From Clusia tigrina (lineage: Eukaryota; Arthropoda; Insecta; Diptera; Clusiidae): 64,000 bases of DNA. The notes under the pieces are model-generated. The model searched no databases. It saw nothing but the letters and a program-made list of their open reading frames with translations, and was not told the DNA's origin. The DNA lies in assembly GCA_920105625.2 (NCBI GenBank), contig OV050030.1, positions 102,269,698-102,333,697 on the forward strand, given 5' to 3'. Shown piece by piece: positions 1 to 10,422 of the stretch. Every line of letters starts with the position of its first letter. Position 1 is the first letter of the stretch. The position numbers and the translations under genes are program-made.

Positions 1-219
1 TAGTCACATCGATTTGAAAAGAGGAGATGATATAGTCAAGGGCAGCATCATCAATCATGCATATCTCCAAAAGGAATGTGTGAGCGTTACCATGAGTGCT
101 ATATTTCAAATTAGTACATCCCCGAAAAGGATTTTAGAGATCTCAAAATGGCATTCTTGTTAAATTTATCCACCAAAATCTGCAAAGCAACATAGGTTTA
201 GAGCAGATGTAACTCCTCC
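1..219. other. Unassigned AT-rich DNA
   Basis: No coding or repeat signature was recognised here. It precedes the diverged block-X copy. Confidence 0.4.
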
Positions 220-1214
220 TTGAATGGGAGGGGAAATTCTTTAGATGCGTTAATAAAAATCATCGTTGTAAATTTTGTGAAACTCAATGCATTCAATGTG
301 ATACTGTTAGTGGTTGAAAAATCTAAACGTGAGTAAATTTAATATGAACAATGGCATTAGAAATTATACATAAACAAAAAGCCAACAAGAGAGCTCAATT
401 TGACCACTTGTGGAACAGCAAATGGAAATTGTCACATTAGGTGCGACAAATTTAAGAAAACGGTTATCAGGATGTGTGTTAATAATAATTATTAATATGA
501 TTGGATTTTTAACGAGTTTAACGTCTGAAGGACAAATTCTTTTTAATCTTTTAAATAAAAGTTTTTGTCTATTGAAATTTTCCGATATTTTGGATTCTGC
601 CGGAAATCACCTTCATGTAAATAAATGTAAATTATAGTCTGTATTTTAATTAAATAAATAATAATTAAATTTCAACTGGAGGTTGACAGTTGATTATCAA
701 TTCATAATAATAGTTAATTTTGGAGAATGTAGAAGTATGGTGGAAGAAACGTTAATTAGACAGTTGTCGAGTATTTATTTTAAAATATATATACTTTTAT
801 ATATGAATAGGAATGAAAATATGGAAAGTCTAACATGCAATAAGTTCGTGTTTTGAATGGAAGCTATATTACAACATTGCCTGTATTTTAGTTTAAATAA
901 TAAACATAATTAAGAAAATAATAAAAATGAAAATAGAAATGAACAAGACATAACTTTAACACAATTTTTAAAGTATATCACATCTAAGTTAAATATAAAG
1001 TATGGAAAATATAGATTAAACACTGTATCCTACTACTCAGTTGGCTCAAAATTGCCTTAAAATTACAACAGATGGCGTCGCCACCTCAAATCTAACATTT
1101 TGCTTGCCAAGAAGCATCTTTCGAAACATCGCACCCTAATTTTCCGGCTGAACCGTCAAATAGTTTTGTTGTGACAGCCATTTGAAACAAATGCCTATGA
1201 GCATTTTCGTAAAA
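220..1214 (-). repeat. Diverged fourth copy of block X (same orientation as copy B)
   Basis: Positions 220-350 align by eye with 51555-51665 (shared core AAATTCTTTAGAT and AGTGGTTGA). Positions 407-1214 align with 52378-53200, including ATGAAAATTGTC-like and ACAACAGATGGC stretches. The 18-bp minisatellite present in the other copies is missing. This copy is clearly more diverged than the three in the right half, so block X is a dispersed repeat and not only part of the local palindrome. It runs directly into the mariner pseudogene at 1215. The short reading frame at 410-637 is not conserved in the other copies. Confidence 0.75.
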
Positions 1215-2165
1215 GTGGCAAAAAAGTGAATTTCGTGTGCTCATTAAACACTATCTTTTGCCCGAAAAAACCATCAAGCAAACCAAACAAAAGCTTGAAA
1301 GAGGGGGACTCTTCACCATCGATTGGAAGCATCCACCACTAGTTTACTCATTTTGGTGCGGTCCGAACGTTCTGGTCGCCCACTTAAGGTCACCACATCA
1401 GAAATGGTCGACAAAATCCATGGTATGAGATTGGACGATCGGCGAGTGAAGGTGAGTGAATTTCCAGAAGCTACAGACCTATCACATATATCAAAGACTT
1501 CAATTTTGCATAAATATTTGGATAAGAAAAAGGTATCCGCAAGATGATGGAAGCTATGTTTGCTCACAATTGACAACAACGCAATCGTTTGATAACTTCA
1601 ATCTCAATCCGAATGTGTTTTTGTGCCGTTTCGTAACTCTGGGCTGACAATAAATTTATCAGAGCACACTAGAGACCAACGAACAGTCGAGACAGTGGAC
1701 GTCTCCTAGTAAATCGAATACGAAAAAGGCCAACGTGGGTCTGTCGGCAAACAAGGTCATGGCATTAGTTTTTTGGGAAGTGTAAAACGATGACCGGCGC
1801 TTATATGCAGAGATGTCGATCGATTCGACGCCGATTTTAATAAAAAACGACCGCATTTGCCGACGAAAAGTTCTCTTGCAACAGGACAACGCACCGGCGT
1901 ACAAGTCCGCAGAAACAATGGAAAAATTGCATGAATTGAGTTAATAATTGCTCCCCCATCGAGCACATTCTTCAGATTTAGCCCCCTGAGACTATTTCCT
2001 ATTTCCAAATATGAAATAGCTCGACGGGAACAGAATTGGGGCGAATGAAGAGTTTATCAATGAAACACATTCCTATTTTTGGGGCCTAGAGAAATCGTAT
2101 TACGTGGAGGGCATTAAAAAATTGGGGAAACGTTGGATGCAGTGTATCTTAATAAAAAAGATATT
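1215..2165 (+). pseudogene. Mariner (Tc1/mariner) transposase pseudogene
   Basis: Mariner transposases cut and paste DNA with a DD34D catalytic core. In broken frames the sequence shows the N-terminal start-like FRVLIKH region (about 1228-1260), the helix-turn-helix region with SERSGRP followed by VDKIHGMRLDDRRVK (1365-1450), a YLDKKKVSARW-like segment (1515-1550), VMALVFWEV (1755-1785), and the strongly conserved QQDNAPAYKS (1875-1905) followed by LLPH and SSDLAP. It ends with a KSYYVEGIKKLGKRW-like segment at 2090-2145. Several frameshifts and in-frame stops make it dead. No terminal inverted repeat was identified at the 3' side. The 5' side continues into sequence shared with block X. Confidence 0.9.
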
Positions 2166-2704
2166 TGAAATTTAATTTTATTACAAATAGCTTTATTGAG
2201 CGTCCTGCTCAATTTGCAAAAATCGCAAATAGAAGATTCTCTACACAGAGGAAATTATAGGAGATCAAGGTTATTAAACAAAACTTTTTAGATGATTTTG
2301 AAAGTCATAAACAGGATGATGATTTATTACTGTACTATATGCTATGCGGAATTTTCAAAAAATCTAAACAATGTATATTCATTGTTAACGGATAAACCGA
2401 AAACCGAGAATATATCTGCATTTAGCCTCATTAATATCTAGGAAACTTTCAACTTACGGGACAGAAAGACCTTGTTGAATACAAATTCCATGTGAAGTTA
2501 TCCAACAATATTAGCGCGGCAATACTTGAGGAGCCAAAAACCCTTGATGCGCTCGTTATTAGCTAGCCTTAGGTCTAGATATAAGGACAAGCAAAGGAAG
2601 GGTGCTAGCAACACTTCTATCAATGACTCAGAGATATTTTCCTACCTCATTTCTCAAAGTACAAATTAAAGGACTTGGTGTTTCAACAACCTCAGTTGAA
2701 AAGA
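2166..2704. other. Unassigned; faint gag-like stretch
   Basis: There is no firm feature. Around 2470-2690 the plus strand reads a weak gag-like segment (VKLSNNISAAILEEP, then a broken frame). This could be remains of an LTR-element capsid gene, but the match is too weak to annotate as one. Confidence 0.25.
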
Positions 2705-3135
2705 ATCTGGTATCTCGGGTATCCACCAAAACTTGATTGTAGCCACCCCCTAAATCAAGTTTGAAAAATACCTACTGTGTCCCAACTGATCCAGGATCTT
2801 TTCTATCCTTGGAATTGGGAACACTAGTGGCGTCGTTCAACTTCCTGAAGTCAACGACCTTTCTCCCCTTCTTCTGACCCGGAGCGCTCCCCTTCTGTGG
2901 TACATACATTATTGGTGAATTCCAGGGCGATATTCTCAGTGATATGATGTTGTCCTCCAACATCCCCTGGACCTATATGTTTACCTCATCCTTATGTGTA
3001 TGTGGCAACCTGTACCATTAACCAGAAATAGTTAATAGGTGGCTGATCCACCCTTATCGGTATTTTGTGTTCCACGCCCGGTACTTAAGTTAACTGGTCT
3101 CCTTCCAGAAAAAATATACGATGAAATGATGCACA
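2705..3135 (-). pseudogene. Gypsy family 2 reverse transcriptase, N-terminal fragment
   Basis: Minus-strand translation shows LEDNIISLRISPWNSPIMYV, then a KGRKVVDFRKLNDA motif. This is the standard Ty3/gypsy RT domain-1 sequence (NSP...VPKK...R.VVDFRKLN). The fragment ends before the catalytic YxDD box. The nucleotide sequence is close to 63574-63990, including the shared upstream stretch CTGGTCTCCTTCCAG. Frameshifts around 2770 and 3000 break it. Confidence 0.85.
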
Positions 3136-3185
3136 AATATTTTCTATAGAGGGCTTCTCGTCCGAATTTATGCTTGAGTCTAACT

Positions 3186-4370
3186 TTACTGACTCAAGCA
3201 CTCTCTCCAGTTGATCAACCTGATTACTACGTTCGTTTCCTTCAAATTATTGTAATTTGTAAACTTAGACGTATAATCCCTACCTATACAGAAATCCCCT
3301 TCAGTGGCGTTCAGCGCGCTAGCATACACCCTGCCTCCATTAACGTGAGTCGCCGATTTTCCCATGTACACACCTTCTGCCAACTGCTGCTTGTGCAAGA
3401 CAACAGTTGGTAACTTTGTACTTACACGGAACGTGACTAACTTTAACGACCTGCCGCCTACCACCTCCGTACTACTACTGCTCAGTTTTTTAATTTTCCC
3501 TCCCTGCCATGATATTAGGAGGAGAGTCGGAACCTTACGTCCATTCTTATCAAAAAACAGACCCCTCTTTTCTAATGTATCTAGAATGGTGCGATTCCAG
3601 AGGTTGTTCCACCCGATTATTCCATGCGCAGGAATACCTTCCTTCTCCAACGCAATTACATGCAACCTAAAATCCACGCCCTTAACTTTACTGCGGTTTA
3701 TCCTCACTGACGCCAACATTCCGATGCATTCACAGAAAGCACCGTAGAGATTCCTCACATCGACCTCCAATCCTTCCCGGAAAACTTTGGTTTTTAAGAG
3801 GCTGGTGTCCGCCCCCGAATCCACTAGCTGCACTAATTTACAGCCAGCTGCCTCCTTGTAGGGTATCTCGATGGATACATCACCCGTACTGCTGATAATG
3901 AAACAGCGTCCCTTTGTTGACAAAGCGGACGCGTACCCTCTCCCACACTCTTCAATCTTCTTGAACCACAAATTGCACTTATTGTTCATGCCCCAATACT
4001 CTCTAGAGGATAACCCAGCCAACTTAACCCTAGATCCTTGCACTGCATCTACAGCCACTAGGCCCCACTCCCTGGCCTTACCCAACCACAACTCAAATAC
4101 CGGAGTCACCACTGCTAACCAGACTACGACGCAATCGAGAGCAGTGCTACGAGTGACCTCATGTCCATCCTCCTTCCTGGTCACCTTCCTCACACTAATG
4201 GGCACGCGAGAAACTTCTCCCACTGCTCCAGGCGTAACATTTTCTTTCTTCTTCTCGGCTTCCCAGTCTAGTGGCCTTGACTGGGCCGCTGGAAGTTTCC
4301 CCGGCTTCATTGCGACTGTGCAACCCAGCATTCTACCGCTCGACGCCCGAAGCGACCGCATGCGTAGCAC
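3186..4370 (-). CDS. Gypsy family 2 pol N-terminus with retropepsin-like protease
   Basis: This is a 394-codon open frame, the longest uninterrupted one in the left third of the window. Residues about 180-192 read QLVDSGADTSLLK, the D-S-G active-site loop of retropepsins. About 80 residues later HGIIGWNNL occupies the place of the usual GILGxDFL flap/core motif, with the Asp replaced. The N-terminal part (1-150) resembles nothing I recognise and may carry the end of gag in another frame. It lies between the zinc-knuckle fragment (4425-4682) and the RT fragment, as expected for a gypsy protease. The frame is intact but the flanking genes are broken, so a functional polyprotein is unlikely. Confidence 0.65.
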   Translation of the reverse strand: MLRMRSLRASSGRMLGCTVAMKPGKLPAAQSRPLDWEAEKKKENVTPGAVGEVSRVPISVRKVTRKEDGHEVTRSTALDCVVVWLAVVTPVFELWLGKAREWGLVAVDAVQGSRVKLAGLSSREYWGMNNKCNLWFKKIEECGRGYASALSTKGRCFIISSTGDVSIEIPYKEAAGCKLVQLVDSGADTSLLKTKVFREGLEVDVRNLYGAFCECIGMLASVRINRSKVKGVDFRLHVIALEKEGIPAHGIIGWNNLWNRTILDTLEKRGLFFDKNGRKVPTLLLISWQGGKIKKLSSSSTEVVGGRSLKLVTFRVSTKLPTVVLHKQQLAEGVYMGKSATHVNGGRVYASALNATEGDFCIGRDYTSKFTNYNNLKETNVVIRLINWRECLSQ

Positions 4371-4424
4371 CGCAAACCCTGCCCGGGGCCATTCTCATTA
4401 GGCCAACCCATAAAGTCTACCCCG

Positions 4425-5018
4425 CTACTTGCCGAGCTGGAGATCGAATGTTGCCATTCGGATTTCCGGACACCCGATCAGCACACGTGTCGGACTTTTT
4501 CCTCTAGTGCAACTGAAACTCGCCTCGTGTCCATACGTTTGACACTCCATACAAGATGGCGTATTCTTCCTCGTATGACCCGACTTGTGGCAAAATGAAA
4601 ACAGGGGAATCTTCTCTTGAAACCTCCTTCCTATACTATACTGACCCCTGAATATATCTTTGCTGACCCTCGGGCCATCCATTCTTCCGGATGTATTCGA
4701 GACTATACTGTCGAACTCTCTGCCCCCCGTAAAAGGAGTGGTTATAGCCTGCCTGCTCCCCCAAACCTTTACTTCCCCAATTTTAACCCTGTGCTCTCAC
4801 AGTCCCTCCGTCAGTTCTTCCAGAGTACCTGACCACATACCTAGCATGTGTACCCTTCAAGCGAAGGCTCGGATATCCTACCCTAATTTCCTGATGCACT
4901 TCCTCCAGAGTTCTCATCTTCAAGTAGGTGTTCCTCAACAACGAGTATCTAGTTCCTCAGTTTTATCTTGCGCCTGCTCCTGGAAGTATTTCCCCCTCAG
5001 CATCCTACTCCGGAGTAC
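4425..5018 (-). pseudogene. Gypsy family 2 gag C-terminus with degraded CCHC knuckles
   Basis: Minus-strand translation of 4425-4682 contains FCHKSGHTRKNTPSC followed by CMECQTYGHEASFSC. These are two zinc-knuckle-like units of a retroviral-type nucleocapsid; the first has lost its leading Cys. Between 4690 and 5018 the frame is broken, but gag-like text (TLEEVHQEIRVGYPSL in one frame) continues from the upstream coiled-coil ORF. The knuckles would bind element RNA. Confidence 0.6.
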
Positions 5019-5411
5019 CTAACCTTCAGGGACTCCTACTTCTGTAAGCAACTTCCTCAGGGACTCGTTCTCCTTCTCCACATCCTGGGCCTCCTCAATA
5101 TTTCTCCGTATACTATTTAACAACTCGTCTCTATATTTCTTTAAGGACTCGACCTTGTACCACAACTCGCTTCGTTCTATCACGCATGCTTCTTGTATTG
5201 CTTCCACCAGACCCACAAACTCGTGCAGGACCGCGTCTGTTTCTTCCACTCTGGACAACGTCCCAAATCCTGCGATCTTGTCCCTGAGTAACAAATAAGT
5301 TTCCGTATTTGCGTTAGACTTAATCAGCCCCCAAAGAAAACTGAACTCAGCCAGAACACTGTTCAATATTTCTTCTCTCAATTGAGCACCCTCTACCTCC
5401 ATAAAGACCAC
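5019..5411 (-). CDS. Gypsy family 2 gag N-terminus (coiled-coil)
   Basis: A 130-codon open frame starting at an ATG at 5411. The second half is rich in charged heptads (from VESLKKYRDELLNSI through EENESLRKLLTEV-like text), predicting a coiled coil of about 45 residues. It has no motif I can tie to a named gag family. The assignment rests on its place upstream of zinc-knuckle, protease and RT pieces on the same strand. Confidence 0.5.
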   Translation of the reverse strand: MVFMEVEGAQLREEILNSVLAEFSFLWGLIKSNANTETYLLLRDKIAGFGTLSRVEETDAVLHEFVGLVEAIQEACVIERSELWYKVESLKKYRDELLNSIRRNIEEAQDVEKENESLRKLLTEVGVPEG

Positions 5412-5429
5412 TGTGCCACGACAAAACAG

Positions 5430-6270
5430 ACGAATAACATCTAATTATACTTGTTTTCTATTTATTACGTAATAACAATTTTACCAAAAAAAAAACTTCA
5501 ATTATTTTCTTCTACGTAGCCGGTGCGCTTCCGACAAGCTCTTAATCTCCAACCACATCATTGATGAGACCTTCAAATATACTGGTTTCCTAATGTCGCA
5601 TTAAGCTGTCTTCAGAAAGGCAATACATTATTTCCATCTGTGTTGATCACCTCCCCGTTTCCTAACTATTGGTAACGTCGCATCGCTGTTAACTGCACTT
5701 CCTTGAGCCTAAGCTGCCTTCCTCTCCCTATTCAAACCGACAACCGAATTAACCGATTTCCTACCCAAAGAGAACTTATTAGATTATCATACCGCACATT
5801 TTGTTCTACAAATGTACTCCGACGACAAACAACAAAACAAAATATACATGCGTGAGATACTAGCATGTGTCCACAGAGTGGTGAGAGCAGAGATTCCAGT
5901 GGTTATCGCTACTGATTGTGCGGCTGTGTCACTGCACCCGTTATAAAAAATGTTACTCCTGAAATATTCTTACCTCTTCATGATTCCTTTAGTAGACTAC
6001 TGAATCTCCCTTACCAGTTTTATAAGATCCTTGTCTCCCAAAACTCATTATCCTCCAGACCCAATGAAGATGCGGCGCTTGTATTTATAAACATCAGTCT
6101 TATATACTAATTTCTGTTTTACATCTTTTAACTTAGTTCCTATACTTCCAGTTACATGTTACTAGCTTTATCTGTACTACTTACTTAACCGTGGCCCACA
6201 TGAACGGAATGTAACTGACTACCCTGAAAGTCGGCACGACTTAATACTAAATATAGATTTTTACATACTA
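5430..6270 (-). repeat. Candidate 5' LTR of gypsy family 2
   Basis: This non-coding stretch lies just upstream of the gag start on the minus strand. It contains a good TATA box on that strand, TTTATAAATA at 6082-6091, followed by GC-richer sequence, as in an LTR U3/R junction. The LTR ends and primer-binding site could not be fixed because the partner LTR is absent from the window. Confidence 0.4.
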
Positions 6271-6274
6271 TCAA

Positions 6275-7580
6275 CGTAATCTGGGGTAGGTCACGTCGTG
6301 AATCAGCGGAGCTTCACTCACAACAATTCGTTAAATTGTATTGGAATGGCATAACTTTATTGAGCTAAGTACTACAATTCACCTTATATATATTTTAAAA
6401 GACTATATTTTAATGAATAAAAATGAAGATTATTTTTGTAACGAATTTATTGACAAGACAAGTTACAACAGTAGCTGCAATTGCGTCTGTGGTTATGCCA
6501 CCGTGATAATTTTTCAGAAGAAGAAGAAGAATTATTGAAACTTTTTTTTGGCAGATCTTATAGCTATTTCGGACACGCCACTTGTCCTCATCAGAGATCT
6601 TTCAATGAAAGGCAATTTTTCCCCAAGCATTTTTTATTATGTCTCAGAAATCAACAGCACACCAATTATGAACCCTCCCAGGAATCCAACCTGGGTCTAC
6701 AGCTGTTGTAATCTGTCCATCCAGAAAACTACGCTAACTGCAGGTGGTGAACTCACTGATCAAATTCTGTTCATGTACTGTCTCATTCCACCACACACTC
6801 TAATCAACTCTGTCTATTTATTACCCCTCTTTTGTTCCGTTAGGTCTCTCTCTCTGTTTCTTATTACATTTCACTGGTGTCATAGTACATTGCTTTTGTT
6901 AGTGGCAGGCTAATTAAGCCTGATCACACTAACCTTCTAAGGATACATTCTATAAAGTTTACAATTTCCTGTGAAGATTCGTCAGTAGACATAGTTGTCA
7001 CCTTTTTACCGTATTCATTCTGTAAATGTGAGTAAGTCGATAGTCGTCAATTCTGTGTATATGAAGATTATTTTTGTAACGAATTTATTGACAAGACAAG
7101 TTACAATAGTAGTTGCAATTTCGTATGTGGTTATGCCACCCTAATAATTTTTCAGAAGAAGAAGAAGAATTGTTGAAACTTTTTTTTGGCAGATCTTATA
7201 GCTATTTCGGATACGCCACTTATCCTCATCAGAGATCTTTCAATGAAAGGCAATTTTTCCCCAAGCATTATGTCTCAGAAATCAATAGCACACCAATTAT
7301 GAACCCTCCCAGGAATCGAACCGAATCGAATCGAATAAAAATAATTTAAATTATCAATGATTATTTACAATTATTTGCATTAATCAAGTTCATCTAGGGA
7401 GTTTTTGAAAAAATATAACTGAAAGGTTAAAATTTCCTTTATTTTGAAATAAAAGTCTTCAGATTTATTTAATTCAATTTTATTATAGTTTAACAATATA
7501 AAAGACTTTAGAAAAACTTTAAGTGACTTGTTGCTTGAATCGCCAAAAAAGAATAATAAAATGAACAAGAATATTGTATT
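6275..7580 (-). repeat. Copia-type LTR-like repeat, split by an insertion
   Basis: Positions 6275-6424 match 11929-12085 (GGTAGGTCACGTCGTGA followed by GAGCTTCACTCACA), and 7333-7577 match 12075-12355 (TTGAATCGCCAA, ACAATATAAAAGACTTTAG). The two halves are contiguous in the 12-kb copy, so 6425-7332 is an insertion. A third relative lies at 21626-21830, directly next to the Copia primer site; part of this repeat is therefore the LTR and the rest is shared flank. Confidence 0.7.
6425..7332 (-). mobile_element. SINE-like composite insertion with tRNA-derived promoter
   Basis: The insertion is bounded by a 10-bp direct duplication GAATAAAAAT (6415-6424 and 7333-7342). It contains a repeat of about 260 bp twice (6424-6690 and 7062-7322) around roughly 370 bp of unique DNA. 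On the minus strand the first copy has an A-box-like TAGCGTAGTTT (6726-6736) and, 34 bases on, a B-box-like GGTTGGATTCC (6681-6691) inside a perfect 5-bp T-arm (CCAGG/CCTGG). The second copy keeps a perfect B box, GGTTCGATTCC (7312-7322), next to a CGAAT-repeat. This is the internal pol III promoter layout of a tRNA-derived SINE. Confidence 0.65.
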
Positions 7581-8336
7581 GTACTACAGTAGTGTACACT
7601 AACGACCACACATCGTCACAAGCTCCATAGTAATTCGCCTATGCTAACGAACTGACAATAGCGCAACGCATGGACTGCACTCAATTCCAAATATGCTAAA
7701 TACGCACCTTTGGTGGTGCATTGACAAGCGCTGCCTATATTGCAGCGTCGTATCCATATTGGACAGTGTAGTGACTTGCACTCAATTTTGATAATGTAAA
7801 CAAACCATATGATACGTCAATGAATAATATCGGTAATTCGAGATTTGAGATTATTTTGGAGATACGATTTGTAATTAGTAAAAATAAGATAGGTATATTT
7901 AATACTAGACAAAATAGGATAGCAATATATTTTAAAACATATAAACGAGCCACCAAATAAACCAGAGTTAAATCTGAAGATAACTAAACCTGCTACTCGC
8001 ATTAGTGTATTCATTTATCTCTCCTGCTCTAAGTCAGGAACGACTTAGATCAGCACAACTAATAGCTTGGCCAACGGCACACTCTGCCGGTCGAAACCTT
8101 CACTGAGGGCGTCTTTCCGCTTTGTTTAGGTTATTTCCTTCATAATTGATCTTGCATTCACACGTAGTGTGAAAACTGCATTTAACGTATGACGATATTG
8201 CACTTACACGACATACGATGATCAGAATTGTTTAGCCACAGCCTACGATAGATGCACCATATGCTGAACCAGTGAGGCTAGAAATCATCATATACCACAT
8301 GCCGATGCAAAGCTAATCTCATCATCATAGCCTACG
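7581..8336. other. Unassigned; possibly LTR/U5 of the following gypsy element
   Basis: No coding signal was found. About 8000-8336 lies immediately upstream of a gypsy leader and a TGGCGA primer-site-like start at 8337, so it may be the residual 5' LTR of that element. There is no second LTR to compare with. Confidence 0.3.
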
Positions 8337-8389
8337 TGGCGATGCTGCAAACGACCTAGAAGCAGAAAAGCAGTCAGAGAAACAAGCAG

Positions 8390-8455
8390 CAAGCAACAAG
8401 CAAAGAATCAGCAAGCAACAAGCAGAAAATCAGCAAGCAACAAGCAAAGACGTAA
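8390..8455 (+). repeat. CAAGCA-rich tandem repeat in retroelement leader
   Basis: About three copies of a 19-bp unit of the form AATCAGCAAGCAACAAGCA are seen, with shorter CAAGCA/CAAGCAAAG variants. It sits between the putative primer site and the small ORF. Leaders of insect LTR elements often carry such purine-rich repeats. Confidence 0.6.
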
Positions 8456-8925
8456 AATCGCTCAACTCATGGAAGAATACGTGCCGGAGTATATATCAAA
8501 ACCAACCTACGCTAGTGTATAACCCAAAACCACCCCTAAAAGTCGGACCACTGCCACTCACCAGAGAAGATTATAAAAACGACAGGAGAAGCAGAAAGAG
8601 CTGCATAAAACAACAATCCCACTGGGCGAAGACAAAAAGCTGATGAAACGTGGAGGACTGTTAACTAGACAGAAACGCCAACTGGCCCGCCTACTATCAA
8701 TAGTGAGAGACGACAGCAACCCACCTCCTTGCAATGAACCCACATGTACATATATGGGAACAGATTGACAAACTCAAATTCCAGATTAAAAAACGAGGAA
8801 AGTAGTAAGATCGCATGCATACGAATAACCTGGTCCACGATAGCACAGCACGCTAACAATAGAAGATTTTAACAACAAGCACACAATTGAAAACGAGACC
8901 ATACGGATGATCGAAGCGATAAATA

Positions 8926-9087
8926 ATGGGAAAAAGCAATAGCAAGCCACAGGAACAAGAGGCGACCATAAATAATAATCAACTATCAACAGAGATCACC
9001 TACCCTTTAGTACCAGAATCTTACATAGTTATTTTCTTAGTTATAATTACTCTCATAATAGCTTATAAATTAGATAAGTACGTTTAG
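8926..9087 (+). CDS. 53-aa putative myristoylated single-pass membrane peptide
   Basis: An intact ATG-to-TAG frame upstream of gag. It begins MGKSNS, which fits the N-myristoylation rule (Gly2, small residue at 6). A polar stretch follows, then a hydrophobic segment SYIVIFLVIITLIIAY (about residues 33-48) and a short basic end KLDKYV. This predicts a lipid-anchored N-terminus and one transmembrane helix with a positive cytosolic tail. It is preserved without stops although gag and protease around it are broken. I do not recognise a family; a role in particle assembly at membranes would be inference. Confidence 0.5.
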   Translation: MGKSNSKPQEQEATINNNQLSTEITYPLVPESYIVIFLVIITLIIAYKLDKYV

Positions 9088-9251
9088 AACTATGTACACA
9101 AATACAAAAATGACGCTAATAGCAACGCTATTACAGCAGTTTAATTAATATAAAATATTATTTTATATAAAATGTCAAATGTAATATAGTATAATAGAAA
9201 AATAAAATGAATTAAAAATATAAGAATAAAAAATTAAAAACAAATTTCCAC

Positions 9252-10412
9252 TTGGACTTAAAATTAAATCCTTTGAAAGACATACTAGCTACACTAAAGA
9301 AAAATCCCAGCAGAATACACACAAACAAAATAGTAACAAAAAAACTTAGACAGATAGACACATTAAGAGAAGAATTTAATAACATAATAGAGACCGTCAC
9401 CGACAACAAAGATCTAACTGGAATAAAAATTAGCTTCGCCAGTACTTATTCAACATTAAAAACCATTTTATTGAAACAATTAACAGAAGAGAAGGAATTG
9501 ACAGACAACATGGCATTTTTTAGTCTATAAACAGCATCAAAATCTCTACCCATCTTTACGGGCAACTTCAGAGAATTAGACAGCTTAATAGTGGCCGCTG
9601 AGCTGATAAACAAAGCACTCAACGAGACAGGACAAACAGATTTGCTAGAATATATCTACCACGCCAAATTGACTGCCAACGTAAGAGGATATACGAAACC
9701 AGAAGACTTGAACACACTCACTACTCTACTACAACAGAGGTACAAAGACGCGACAACAATACCGCAACTGCAAGCTAGATTAGGCAATCTCCAACACTAG
9801 CATTCAGGCATAAACGCCTATAAAGAAAAAGCTTAGCCATTATAGGAAGCCTAAACAGATATAGCATACATGACCTAGGAGAAACAGCGACAGAATCAGA
9901 AGAAAACATTATAGTTAAATTAAACAATAAATTAGCACTGGACATATTTAAAAAATGACAATGAAAATTATAAAGCAACAATTTTTGCTGCAAGACCAAA
10001 AGATCTAGCAGAAGCAGCAGAATTGGCACTTGAACTCGAGAGCGAATCCAGAACAATGCCCAACACATCACAGCTGATGCAAATAAGGCATAATTCATTC
10101 AATTCACACCGTACAAGGACCAATTTCAACGCTCCACGCAAATATAATTAATTCAACTCTTCTCCACAGTACACAAACAACATACGACAAAATTTCAGCA
10201 CACGCTATGACAACAGTAACAAAAACAAATAAAACAACACTAACCATGCAAATAACAGAAACAACAACCATAGCAATACAAATTTCAATCACAGAAACAA
10301 TATCTACAATAACACAATCAAAATAACAAATTCAGACACAGCAACAGCTATAACTCACAAGGTAGACAGCAGAACAACAACAACACTTTTAACTCAAACA
10401 GAAACCGCCGTG
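9252..10412 (+). pseudogene. Gypsy family 3 gag (capsid) with Asn-rich tail
   Basis: The first frame (9252-9530) is helical and Lys/Glu-rich. After a stop the reading continues as KSLPIFTGNFRELDSL and then a capsid-like segment LLQQRYKDATTIPQLQARLG (about 9540-9800), typical of insect gypsy gag where the capsid ends in an L.QLQ..L.NL helix. A frameshift follows, then AAELALELESESR (10010-10050) and a long Asn/Thr-rich tail encoded by AAC repeats (10140-10410) in place of zinc knuckles. Several stops (9528, 9798, 9830 region) inactivate it. Confidence 0.65.
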
Positions 10413-10422
10413 TAAGCATGAT

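Larger units (their letters stand above)
2705..6270 (-). mobile_element. Ty3/gypsy LTR retrotransposon relic (gypsy family 2)
   Basis: On the minus strand the order is gag (5411 to 4425), protease region (4370 to 3186) and start of reverse transcriptase (3135 to 2705), which is the Ty3/gypsy order. The element stops inside the RT, so the rest of pol and the 3' LTR are missing here. Its RT and leader into RT match the minus-strand element entering the window at 63.5-64.0 kb, so both belong to one family. A candidate 5' LTR lies at about 5430-6270. Confidence 0.8.

Noticed and set aside
410..637. 75-codon frame at the window start
   Set aside because: It lies in the diverged block X and is not open in the other three copies.
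3871..4401. Plus-strand 176-codon frame
   Set aside because: Antisense of the gypsy protease ORF; Pro/Ser-rich composition without motifs.
6676..6745. A functional tRNA gene on the minus strand
   Set aside because: The T arm and the A and B boxes are present, but the B box deviates, no acceptor stem pairs, and the unit is part of a repeated insertion; a SINE head is more likely.
6481..7349. Two similar plus-strand frames (FSEEEEELLKLFFGRSYS text)
   Set aside because: They lie in the duplicated SINE-like unit and reflect the repeat, not a protein family; the frames end differently.
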